Source: Segatella copri
GTDB lineage: Bacteria > Bacteroidota > Bacteroidia > Bacteroidales > Bacteroidaceae
Assembly: GCF_019127135.1 (NCBI RefSeq)
Contig: NZ_JAHOEA010000029.1
Location: 1-51,979, forward strand
DNA length: 51,979 nt
Reading direction: 5' to 3'
Positions 44,702 through 51,979 of this stretch are shown here, piece by piece (position 1 is the stretch's first letter; the number at the start of each line of letters is the position of its first letter). Below the pieces are notes generated by a model. The model was not told the DNA's origin. It saw only the letters and a program-made list of their open reading frames with translations, and did not search any database. The translations under genes were made by a program, and so were the position numbers.

Positions 44702-46348
44702 ATGAACATAAAAAGCATATTACGCAGCATCAGATTTCTTGCCCTCCTGATAGGAAGCATGATGATGGCAGGATGCAGCAATAGCGATAAGCCTGCCTAT
44801 CTGGAGCCGCACCTGATAACCACAGAGGCGACCCACATCACCCGGACAGAGGCTACCCTCAACGGATTAGCCACCATAGAGGGAGAAACAGAAATGCCGA
44901 AACTTCTGTTCAGATACGGCACTTCGGAGAGCATGAACCTCAATACCAGCGAGGTTCATGCCCAGGGAACTGACGTCTCGCTGGTTCTGACGGGGCTCAA
45001 AGCGGGCACTACCTATTATTATATGCTACAGGGCAACAACGGCCGAACAACCACAACCAGCAACATGATGAGTTTCACCACCCTGCCCAATATGAGTCCG
45101 AAACTTACGTCGGCAACACTCTTGAGTCACGGACCGATGAGTGCTTTCGTAAGTTACGAAATAACCGATGATGGCGGCGAACCGATGACCGAAACCGGAT
45201 GCTACGTTTATCTGACCAGCGAGCCGGAGAACAAGCAAAAATGCATCGCAGAAAACTTTGACGGAAAGGAGGGTAAAATCAAGTTGCGTATCGGAAATCT
45301 GGAGCGGAATGCCCACTACGAGTTCCTGCCTTTCGCCCGCAATACGGTAGGAGAAACCCTCGGAACCGCCATCAAATATGATACGAGCGACGCCATTACG
45401 CTAAACGAAACAGGCGAACTGCCCCAGCTGATGGGCAATCATCTTTACGAATATACCCAGCTGACCATAGCCGGAACCCTGAACGGCGAAGACCTAAGTT
45501 GTCTGAGATTGATGATGGGGCGCGACAATAATAATGCATCCACCCCAGGCAAACTCTCGGATATAGACCTTGCCGACGTTCACCTCGCAGCAGGCGGAAT
45601 GGTAGGTCCTTATCATCACGAAGCTGCAGAAAACCAGATTGTGCAAGGCACATTTGCCGGTTGCGAGAAGCTCACCCACTTAGTTCTTCCTGCCGATGCA
45701 ACCACCATAGAGAAAGATGCATTTGCCGATTGTACTTCGCTCCGCGAGATAGAGATTCCAGCCTCAGCAGGCAGCATTCTCCCTTCCAGCGGATGCACGG
45801 CGCTCGAAGCCATTACGGTTTCGCCAGCCAACGCTCATTACCAGAGTCAGGACGGCGTGCTGCTGAATGCAGAAGGCAACAGAATCGTCTGGTTCCCGAT
45901 GGGCAAGAAGGGTAAATACACTCTTCCCACCGCCTTTACTTCCATCGGCGCCTACGCCTTCAGAGAATGCAGCATCGAGACGTTTTATCTGTCAGACAAC
46001 GTAGAAACATTAGGACAAGGTGCCTTCATGGACAGCCAGGTAAAGGAAATACATCTCGGGGCTGGCATCAAGCTGATTCCTACGGGCGTTTTCCAAGGCT
46101 GCAGGAAGCTCACGAAAGTATATCTGGGAGCGAAAACCGAACATATCAGCAACTACGCTTTCGATGAAAGTCCGCTTACCGACCTCTATGTTTCAGCTTC
46201 CACAATACCTTACTGCGAAGAAAACGCCTTCTCCAACAAGGTAGCCAACTTCTTCACCACCTGCGTGGTCCACGTTCCTGCAGGCATGAAAAAGGGGTAT
46301 CAGAACCATAAGATATGGGGCAAATTCACCCATATCGTTGAAGAATAA
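44702..46348 (+). CDS. Fn3-LRR (BspA-type) surface lipoprotein (cluster gene 6)
   Basis: This 548-residue protein has a lipoprotein signal with MAGC (Cys25). Two Fn3-like domains (about 38-225, TEATLNGLATIEG, LKAGTTYYYMLQGN, LERNAHYEFLPFARN) are followed by BspA-type leucine-rich repeats (about 290-520, TFAGCEKLTHLVLPADATTIEKDAFADCTSL). BspA-type LRR proteins bind host matrix proteins or other bacteria. DNA composition here matches its neighbours, unlike the LRR part of cluster gene 2. It lies 3 bp after gene 5. Confidence 0.83.
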   Translation: MNIKSILRSIRFLALLIGSMMMAGCSNSDKPAYLEPHLITTEATHITRTEATLNGLATIEGETEMPKLLFRYGTSESMNLNTSEVHAQGTDVSLVLTGLKAGTTYYYMLQGNNGRTTTTSNMMSFTTLPNMSPKLTSATLLSHGPMSAFVSYEITDDGGEPMTETGCYVYLTSEPENKQKCIAENFDGKEGKIKLRIGNLERNAHYEFLPFARNTVGETLGTAIKYDTSDAITLNETGELPQLMGNHLYEYTQLTIAGTLNGEDLSCLRLMMGRDNNNASTPGKLSDIDLADVHLAAGGMVGPYHHEAAENQIVQGTFAGCEKLTHLVLPADATTIEKDAFADCTSLREIEIPASAGSILPSSGCTALEAITVSPANAHYQSQDGVLLNAEGNRIVWFPMGKKGKYTLPTAFTSIGAYAFRECSIETFYLSDNVETLGQGAFMDSQVKEIHLGAGIKLIPTGVFQGCRKLTKVYLGAKTEHISNYAFDESPLTDLYVSASTIPYCEENAFSNKVANFFTTCVVHVPAGMKKGYQNHKIWGKFTHIVEE

Positions 46349-46383
46349 AATTGTCGAACATTCATACTGTTAAAGAATAAATT

Positions 46384-46953
46384 ATGACAACACCCGAAAT
46401 AGAAGAGCTCAAATCGCTCGTAGAACAGAAATACGGCAAGATTCTTGCCACGACAACCGACTTCGAAGAGTTTTCACTCTATCTGGAGAAGAAAACATGT
46501 GGAACTGTTTCTCCATCCACCCTCAAACGACTCTATGGATACGTGAGCGACAATCATAAGCCGCGCATGGTAACCCTCGATGTGCTTTCCCAATACATCG
46601 GACATAAGAGCTACATGGAATTTACCCATTGGCTCAAGACCAGCACCAAGTACAACAGTTCTTTCTTCAAGGCAAACCAGCTGGTAAGCAGCGATTTGCG
46701 TGAAGGTTCCCTCGTTTCTATCGGATGGAGTCCCAACCGTCTGCTGCTGCTCCGCTATCTGGGAGACAGTACCTATGAAATAGAGAAATCAGAGAACAGT
46801 AAGCTGCTGCCAGGCGACCGCTTCGTAACAGGTTGTTTCATCAAGGAGCAGCCCCTCTTTCTGCCTTACATCGAGCGCGGCGGCGAACGTACAGCCTCGT
46901 TCGTAGCCGGCAGAAACGGCGGACTTACCGTCATCAGCATCAACAAGAAATAA
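46384..46953 (+). CDS. Small cytosolic protein with HTH-like helical head (cluster gene 7)
   Basis: This 189-residue protein has no signal or membrane segment. The N-terminal half (about 1-95) is helical, with TDFEEFSLYLEKK, VSPSTLKRLYGYVSDN and TLDVLSQYIGHKSYMEF. This pattern occurs at the N-terminus of several Bacteroidota proteins and resembles a helix-turn-helix. The C-terminal half (about 98-189) is a beta-barrel-like domain (LREGSLVSIGW, LLPGDRFVTGCF). I do not know a function. Its position directly before the kinase gene (30-bp gap) suggests a kinase substrate, adaptor or transcription regulator of the cluster. Confidence 0.65.
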   Translation: MTTPEIEELKSLVEQKYGKILATTTDFEEFSLYLEKKTCGTVSPSTLKRLYGYVSDNHKPRMVTLDVLSQYIGHKSYMEFTHWLKTSTKYNSSFFKANQLVSSDLREGSLVSIGWSPNRLLLLRYLGDSTYEIEKSENSKLLPGDRFVTGCFIKEQPLFLPYIERGGERTASFVAGRNGGLTVISINKK

Positions 46954-46989
46954 AACAATAGAAATCAAGAAAAAGAGGAAACCGTGAGC

Positions 46990-47958
46990 ATGAAGGAAAC
47001 AGAAGAAAAGAAGAAGAAAACAACATCGGGATTTACCGAAGATATCAGCAAGGAGATGAGCGATTCAAACCCTTTGCCTGTGGAGGATGCATTCAGCAAT
47101 CTCCACCAATGTTACGTGTCTATTTCGGGTCATACGCGCATCTTTACAGCCACCAAATACGGCAAGCGTTTCATGCTGAAATGTCTCAAGAACGATTTTC
47201 TCTACACCCCTGTTTACCGACAGGCACTCGCCAAGGAGTTTGAGATAGGCCAGCAGCTGGAACATCCCAATATCTGCCGTACCATCGACCTGGAAAAGGT
47301 TGACAACTTGGGCACGGTAGTGGTGATGGAATATATTGACGGCGACAATCTGGAACAGTTCATCAAGAAGAATGCCCTCTCGGCAGAACTCGCCCGCAAG
47401 ATTGCAGCACAGCTGATGGATGCGTTGGAATATATGCACAATAAACAGATGATTCATCGCGACCTGAAGCCTTCTAACATCATGATTACCCATAACGGGC
47501 AGAACGTGAAACTTATCGATTTCGGTCTCTCGGATAGCGATTCTTTCTGCGTATTGAAATCGCCAGCCGGTACTTCGGGCTATATTGCTCCCGAACAGAT
47601 GTTGCCAGGCGCCAAGGCTGAACCGCGTGCCGACATTTATTCTCTGGGCATGGTTCTGGGTGAAATGGCCAAGGCTACGGGCGATAAGGCACTCAGCAAG
47701 ATGGCTGAAATCTGTAGCTGCCGCGACCCGCAAAGCCGTCCGCAAAACATCGCCCAACTGCGCCAACGCCTGTCCTGTACGCCCCGTTACCGCCACGCCT
47801 TGTTCCTGCTCTGTGCTCTCATCATCGCCCTGCTGGCAGCCCTGGCCGGGAGCTATTATCATCTGGAGAAGAATGCCCAAGAGCCTGCATCTTCGGCAAG
47901 CGACAGCATTCAGTCTAACGACAATAAGGTAATCGACTATCAGCTTTGGGATAAATAA
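46990..47958 (+). CDS. Hanks-type Ser/Thr protein kinase, single-pass membrane (cluster gene 8)
   Basis: 322 residues from ATG 46990. A GTG at 46984 is also possible, but the ATG follows AGAGGAAA at a better distance. The kinase domain spans about 35-265: ATP lysine Lys64 (FMLKCLK), catalytic HRDLKPSN with Asp158, DFGLSD with Asp177, and APEQ in the P+1 region. The glycine loop is poorly conserved (SGHTRIFTATKYG). One membrane helix (about 270-290) is followed by a short 30-residue outside tail with no PASTA or other sensor domain. It phosphorylates Ser/Thr in the cytosol, and the signal must come from partner proteins. Last gene of the cluster. Confidence 0.9.
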   Translation: MKETEEKKKKTTSGFTEDISKEMSDSNPLPVEDAFSNLHQCYVSISGHTRIFTATKYGKRFMLKCLKNDFLYTPVYRQALAKEFEIGQQLEHPNICRTIDLEKVDNLGTVVVMEYIDGDNLEQFIKKNALSAELARKIAAQLMDALEYMHNKQMIHRDLKPSNIMITHNGQNVKLIDFGLSDSDSFCVLKSPAGTSGYIAPEQMLPGAKAEPRADIYSLGMVLGEMAKATGDKALSKMAEICSCRDPQSRPQNIAQLRQRLSCTPRYRHALFLLCALIIALLAALAGSYYHLEKNAQEPASSASDSIQSNDNKVIDYQLWDK

Positions 47959-48015
47959 AGCAGGAACTTTAAACATATTTATCTCTTTTTCTTTCCATAT
48001 TCGGCAGAAATACGC

Positions 48016-48023
48016 TACTTTTG
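48016..48023 (+). promoter_or_regulatory. -7 box of the helicase gene
   Basis: TACTTTTG ends 8 bp before ATG 48032, so transcription would begin within a few bases of the start codon. The -33 region is weak. Confidence 0.5.
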
Positions 48024-48031
48024 CACCCTAT

Positions 48032-50098
48032 ATGGAACAGATTTCACCAATTCAGGCATTATTGCAGCAACGCACATTACTCCAGTTGGAGTATTATACC
48101 GAGAAAGAAGCCTTCCGCAAACTTACCGAACAGATGGGAATGCAGCGGAAGGTGAAACGAGGTGATGCCTGGTTCCCGCTACAGGTGGGAAAGAGCTTTT
48201 ATAATTCGCTGAACCAGACAGCCATAGAGGTTTTCCGAACCTCTGACCAGGATATCGAGCACAATTTTGAGTTCGGTCGCCCCGTCATGTTCTTTATGGT
48301 CAAGAAGATGGGCAAGAATGAGAACCAGGGCAACACAGCCCTCCAGCAGTCAGAAAACCCTTCAGACGCTAATCATAAAGTTCAAAGTTCAAATCTCAAA
48401 GTTCAAAGTATAAAATATTTCTCCTTTACCGGAACCGTGAGTTATGTGGATGGCGACAGAATGGTGATTACCGTACCCGATTCTGCCCCTCTGCTCGAAC
48501 TTCAGCAGTCAACCGACCCTATCGGCGTACAGTTATCCTTTGATGAAACAAGCTACAAACTGATGTTCGAGGCCTTGGACCGCGTGATGAAGGCAAAGAA
48601 CAACCGTCTGGCTTATCTCCGCGATTTATTCTATTCCCATCAGAAGGCAGGAAGATTCTCCTTCGAACCGATGAAGTTCCCTTGGCTCAATCCTACCCAG
48701 GAAAGGGCTGTAAACGAGGTGCTTTGGGCGAAGGATGTTGCCATCGTTCACGGACCTCCGGGAACCGGAAAGACTACAACCCTGGTAGAAGCCATCAACG
48801 AAACCCTGATGCGTGAGAGTCAGGTTCTGGTGTGTGCACAGAGCAACATGGCGGTAGACTGGATATCAGAAAAACTGGTGGACAGAGGCATCAACGTGCT
48901 ACGTATAGGAAACCCAACCCGCGTAAACGACAAGATGCTGGGCTTCACCTACGAGCGCCGCTTTGAGAGCCATGCAGATTATCCTCAGCTTTGGGCGATT
49001 CGCAAGGCAATCAGAGAATTAAGAAAGAACAGGAAGAAGGGTAGCGAAAACTATCATCAGAAGATGGATAGGCTGAAGAGCCGTGCTGCCGAAATAGAAC
49101 TCCGCATCAACGCAGAACTCTTTGGCGAGGCGCGTGTCATCGCCTGTACCCTGGTAGGCTCAGCCCACCATCTGCTGGAAGGCATGAAGTTTGGAACCCT
49201 CTTTATCGACGAGGCTGCCCAGGCTTTGGAAGCAGCCTGCTGGATTCCGATGAGAAGAGCCAGCCGGGTGATTCTGGCAGGCGACCATTGTCAGCTGCCG
49301 CCTACCGTAAAGAGTATTGCGGCATTAAGAGCCGGACTGGGCAAGACCCTGATGGAGCGCATCGCCGAAAACAAGCCGGAAGTAGTAACCCTGCTGAAAA
49401 TCCAATACCGCATGAACGACGAAATCATGCGATTCTCCAGCGACTGGTTCTACGGGGGCAAGGTGGAGAGTGCGCCTCAGATTAAATACCGAAGCGTATT
49501 GGATTACGACCATCCGATAACGTGGATTGATACTTCGAACGAGGAGAATCAGATAACCATAGAAGGAGGAGATGCTCCAGAAGATTCTGCTTCCACATCA
49601 TCTTCTGAATCTGCAGCCAATCAGAATTCTGATTTGAACTTCAAGGAGCAGTTTGTGGGCGAGAGTTTCGGGCGTATCAACAAGGCAGAAGCCGAGCTTA
49701 CCCTGCTTACCCTGGCGGAATACTTCACCAAGATAAGCAAACGGCGCGTTTTGGAGGAAAGAATCGATGTAGGCATCATTTCGCCTTACCGTGCCCAGGT
49801 ACAATATCTCAAGAAACTCATCAAGAAGTATGAGTTCTTCAAGCCTTACCGCCGCCTGATAAGCGTGAATACAGTAGATGGTTTCCAGGGGCAGGAAAGA
49901 GACGTGATCCTCATCTCCCTGGTACGCTCCAACGATGAGGGCCAGATTGGTTTTCTGAAAGACCTTCGCCGCATGAACGTGGCGATGACGAGAGCCCGAA
50001 TGAAGCTCATCATCCTGGGCAACAAGGACACGATGACGAAGCATCCTTTCTACAAGAAACTGTGGGAGTATGTGGAGGCTATCAACAACAACGAATAA
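48032..50098 (+). CDS. SF1 DNA/RNA helicase (IGHMBP2/Dna2-like AAA ATPase)
   Basis: This 688-residue cytosolic protein has an N-terminal OB-like region (about 1-210), Walker A HGPPGTGKTTT (about 244-254), DEAAQALEA (Walker B with Q motif), LAGDHCQLPPT (motif III), QYRMN (motif IV), NTVDGFQGQERDVI (motif V) and MTRAR (motif VI). These are the motifs of Upf1-like superfamily 1B helicases. The biological role of the bacterial members is not settled. An in-frame stretch at about residues 113-126 (NHKVQSSNLKVQS) is encoded by an AAAGTTCAAAGTTC-type repeat. It is probably co-transcribed with the next gene (15-bp gap). Confidence 0.9.
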   Translation: MEQISPIQALLQQRTLLQLEYYTEKEAFRKLTEQMGMQRKVKRGDAWFPLQVGKSFYNSLNQTAIEVFRTSDQDIEHNFEFGRPVMFFMVKKMGKNENQGNTALQQSENPSDANHKVQSSNLKVQSIKYFSFTGTVSYVDGDRMVITVPDSAPLLELQQSTDPIGVQLSFDETSYKLMFEALDRVMKAKNNRLAYLRDLFYSHQKAGRFSFEPMKFPWLNPTQERAVNEVLWAKDVAIVHGPPGTGKTTTLVEAINETLMRESQVLVCAQSNMAVDWISEKLVDRGINVLRIGNPTRVNDKMLGFTYERRFESHADYPQLWAIRKAIRELRKNRKKGSENYHQKMDRLKSRAAEIELRINAELFGEARVIACTLVGSAHHLLEGMKFGTLFIDEAAQALEAACWIPMRRASRVILAGDHCQLPPTVKSIAALRAGLGKTLMERIAENKPEVVTLLKIQYRMNDEIMRFSSDWFYGGKVESAPQIKYRSVLDYDHPITWIDTSNEENQITIEGGDAPEDSASTSSSESAANQNSDLNFKEQFVGESFGRINKAEAELTLLTLAEYFTKISKRRVLEERIDVGIISPYRAQVQYLKKLIKKYEFFKPYRRLISVNTVDGFQGQERDVILISLVRSNDEGQIGFLKDLRRMNVAMTRARMKLIILGNKDTMTKHPFYKKLWEYVEAINNNE
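48369..48409 (+). repeat. 41-bp dispersed repeat, copy A (inside the helicase gene)
   Basis: A stretch starting CTAATCATAAAGTTCAA and ending CTCAAAGTTCAAAGT matches 50559-50599 with about 4 differences. It is read in frame inside the helicase. Confidence 0.8.
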
Positions 50099-50113
50099 AA
50101 CAAAGACTATTTT

Positions 50114-50515
50114 ATGCTACAACGAGACTACATACAGCGACTGATTCGCGAGTTTATGGCGGCACTCGAAAGAATGCTCGAAAAGAAAGAGGTGGAGGTG
50201 AGACGTGAGAAGATCAGGGAGCTCTACAATCAATACGTGGGTCCTTATGCCTTCTACAGCATCGCCACCATCGAAGACGTGATGAAGGCAATGGCAGGAA
50301 TTGCCGACGAGGAGAAACGACTCTCCAAGATGGACATGCTTGCCGAACTCTACTATCACGAGGCGGATACCGTGGGACAACCTACAAGAGATGAACTCCT
50401 GAACAAGGCGTTCATGCTCTTCGATTATGTGGAAGCACACGGAGATACGTTTTCCATTGAGCGCCGCAACAAAATGGCACAAATCAAACAGAAAGTGGGA
50501 GATGCACTCAAATAA
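50114..50515 (+). CDS. Small helical protein of unknown function
   Basis: This 133-residue, charged, apparently all-helical cytosolic protein begins MLQRDYIQRLIREFMAALERML. It has a central YVGPYAFYSIATIEDV segment and TPR-like helices at the C-terminus (LLNKAFMLFDYVEAHG). I do not recognise it firmly; it resembles Bacteroidota/Firmicutes DUF proteins of the same length. It lies 15 bp after the helicase gene, and its stop codon sits in the loop of the operon terminator. Confidence 0.75.
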   Translation: MLQRDYIQRLIREFMAALERMLEKKEVEVRREKIRELYNQYVGPYAFYSIATIEDVMKAMAGIADEEKRLSKMDMLAELYYHEADTVGQPTRDELLNKAFMLFDYVEAHGDTFSIERRNKMAQIKQKVGDALK

Positions 50516-50538
50516 AGAGTGCATCCTCCTCCTTTTTT
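50501..50538 (+). terminator. Terminator overlapping the end of the helicase operon
   Basis: Nine-bp perfect arms GATGCACTC / GAGTGCATC close a loop that contains the TAA stop (50513-50515). A C/T-rich stretch with six T follows. Confidence 0.85.
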
Positions 50539-50558
50539 ATATTTTAGGATAACAAAAA

Positions 50559-50599
50559 CTAATCATAAAGTTCAATGGTCAAAACTCAAAGTTCAAAGT
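50559..50599 (+). repeat. 41-bp dispersed repeat, copy B (at the MATE start)
   Basis: This is the second copy of the CTAATCATAAAGTTCAA-type repeat. The upstream start codon of the MATE gene (50575) lies inside it. Confidence 0.8.
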
Positions 50600-51939
50600 C
50601 AACAAACGACATGACTGTAGGCTCGCCCTTGCGAGCCATCATCAAATTTGCGATTCCACTTATCTTGGGTTACATCCTTCAGCAGATGTATCTCATCATC
50701 GATGCCGCCATCGTGGGAAGATGGATTGGCGTGGGAGCTCTTGCGGCAGTAGGCGCATCCAGCTCCATCATGTTCCTCATCATGGGCTTCTGCAACGGCT
50801 CCTGTGCCGGTTTCGCCATCCCTGTCGCCCAGGCTTTCGGCGCCAGGGATTATGCCAAGATGCGGGCTTACGTGAGCAACAGCATCCGCATCGCCGTGGT
50901 GTTTGCCGTGGTCATCACCTTCCTTTCCTGCATCTTCTGCGGAAAGATTCTGCATCTGGTGAATACGCCGAAGGAGGTGTTCGATGATGCCTACATCTTC
51001 CTGATGCTGCAGTTTGCGGCGATTCCTTTCACTATCGCCTACAATCTGCTCTCCGGTCAGATTCGCGCCCTGGGCAACTCGAAACAGCCTTTCTATTTCC
51101 TCATTACCGCCTCGGTCATCAACATCATTCTCGATGGCATTCTGATTCTCGGCATGGGACTGGGCGTAGAGGGAGCAGGTATTGCCACTTGGCTCTCGCA
51201 GGGAATTTCCGTGCTGCTCTGTATCTGGTTTATCAAGAAGAAGATGCAGATTCTGATTCCGAAGGGAGAAGAAAGGAAATTTGATAATAAAAAGATAAGC
51301 ATTCTGCTGAACAACGGCGTTCCGATGGGTCTGCAGTTCTCTATTACCGCTATCGGCCTCATCATGCTCCAGAGTGCCAACAACGCTCTGGGAACGGTTT
51401 ATGTGGCTGCATTTACTGCCTCTATGCGCATCAAATATCTCTTTACCTGCGTATTCGAGAACATCGGAGTGGCGATGGCTACCTATTGCGGTCAGAACCT
51501 GGGAGCCAGGAAGCTGGATAGAATCGGTCAGGGCGTAAGGGCGTCCATCAGGATGATGCTGGTTTATTTCGTCTTCACCTTCCTGCTCATCTATCCGTTT
51601 GCCGACGAGATGATGATGCTCTTCGTGGATAAGGGCGAGGCAGAAGTGGTAACTTATGCTGCCCAGTTTATGCGCATAGCCAACTATTTCTATCCTTGTC
51701 TGGGCTTGCTCACCATCCTGCGCTACAGCATCCAGGGCTTGGGTTACAGCAATCTCTCGATGCTGAGTGGCGTAATGGAAATGATAGCGAGATGTGGCGT
51801 GAGTCTCTGGCTGGTGCCAGCCCTGGCGTGGACGGGAGTCTGCTTCGGCGACCCTGTGGCGTGGGTCATGGCAGATCTCTTCCTCATCCCCGCCTTCCTG
51901 TGGCTTTATAAGCATCTGAAGAAGGAGCAAGTCCGATAG
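50575..51939 (+). CDS. MATE-family multidrug/toxic compound exporter
   Basis: This 454-residue inner-membrane protein has twelve predicted helices in two homologous halves, with MATE signatures IIKFAIPLILGYILQQMYLIIDAAIVGRW near the start and NNGVPMGLQFSITAIG at the second half. It exports cationic or other compounds by Na+ or H+ antiport, and the substrate is unknown. The start at 50575 lies in a dispersed repeat, and the first 12 residues (MVKTQSSKSTND) are repeat-derived. ATG 50611 (MTVGSPLRAII) matches where most MATE proteins begin and may be the real start. The gene is separated from the helicase operon by a terminator. Confidence 0.92.
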   Translation: MVKTQSSKSTNDMTVGSPLRAIIKFAIPLILGYILQQMYLIIDAAIVGRWIGVGALAAVGASSSIMFLIMGFCNGSCAGFAIPVAQAFGARDYAKMRAYVSNSIRIAVVFAVVITFLSCIFCGKILHLVNTPKEVFDDAYIFLMLQFAAIPFTIAYNLLSGQIRALGNSKQPFYFLITASVINIILDGILILGMGLGVEGAGIATWLSQGISVLLCIWFIKKKMQILIPKGEERKFDNKKISILLNNGVPMGLQFSITAIGLIMLQSANNALGTVYVAAFTASMRIKYLFTCVFENIGVAMATYCGQNLGARKLDRIGQGVRASIRMMLVYFVFTFLLIYPFADEMMMLFVDKGEAEVVTYAAQFMRIANYFYPCLGLLTILRYSIQGLGYSNLSMLSGVMEMIARCGVSLWLVPALAWTGVCFGDPVAWVMADLFLIPAFLWLYKHLKKEQVR

Positions 51940-51979
51940 GGTATTTTTGACGTTTTAAAAATTTGCATTAAAAAATATT

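Noticed and set aside
50599..51930. 443-codon ORF opposite the MATE gene
   Set aside because: Antisense shadow, rich in H, E and G with no domain. The MATE frame is clearly coding.

Overview
The window is a chromosomal stretch of a Bacteroidota bacterium, most likely Prevotella/Segatella (gut or oral). The evidence is a SusC/SusD pair with a divergent hybrid two-component sensor, fimbrillin and BspA-type LRR lipoproteins, a BACON domain, GH97 and GH127 enzymes, and many promoters of the Bacteroidota form TTTG-N19-TAnnTTTG just upstream of genes. No rRNA, tRNA, CRISPR array or intact insertion sequence was seen. These family and genus calls come from reading the sequence; no database search was run.

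Layout. (1) 0-10 kb: a heparinase II/III-like secreted protein; an ECF sigma / anti-sigma / secreted-protein operon (minus strand); a GH127 enzyme; a HAD phosphatase; a GH97 enzyme that converges on the HAD gene through a long shared inverted repeat. (2) 10.1-11.4 kb: threonine ammonia-lyase with ACT domain and a strong terminator. (3) 11.5-27.0 kb: a polysaccharide utilisation locus. susC, susD, three CE1-type esterases and a GH3 enzyme form one minus-strand operon, and a hybrid two-component sensor/AraC regulator is transcribed divergently. The enzyme set (three esterases, one exo-glycosidase, no endo-enzyme) suggests an ester-decorated oligosaccharide, for example one carrying feruloyl or acetyl groups. 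(4) 27.1-29.3 kb: RidA, an orphan FecE-type ABC ATPase, then about 1 kb of non-coding DNA with a 22-bp x 11 tandem array, a 33-bp x 4-5 array and the remnant of an AAA ATPase gene. (5) 29.3-36.9 kb: a LytTR regulator with a TPR histidine kinase, an RluA-type pseudouridine synthase with a coiled-coil extension, an AspT-type transporter and a PfkB sugar kinase.

(6) 37.1-48.0 kb is the most unusual part. Eight co-directional, tightly spaced genes follow one good promoter: a fimbrillin-like lipoprotein; a 1176-residue lipoprotein with fimbrillin, LRR, BACON and M64 metallopeptidase domains; a third fimbrillin-like lipoprotein; a WG/NTF2-like membrane-anchored protein; a probable outer-membrane barrel protein; an Fn3-LRR lipoprotein; a small cytosolic protein; and a membrane-anchored Hanks-type Ser/Thr kinase. 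I read this as a candidate surface adhesion/proteolysis system with its own kinase signalling arm. That is an inference. (7) 48.0-52 kb: an SF1 helicase with a small partner gene, then a MATE exporter.
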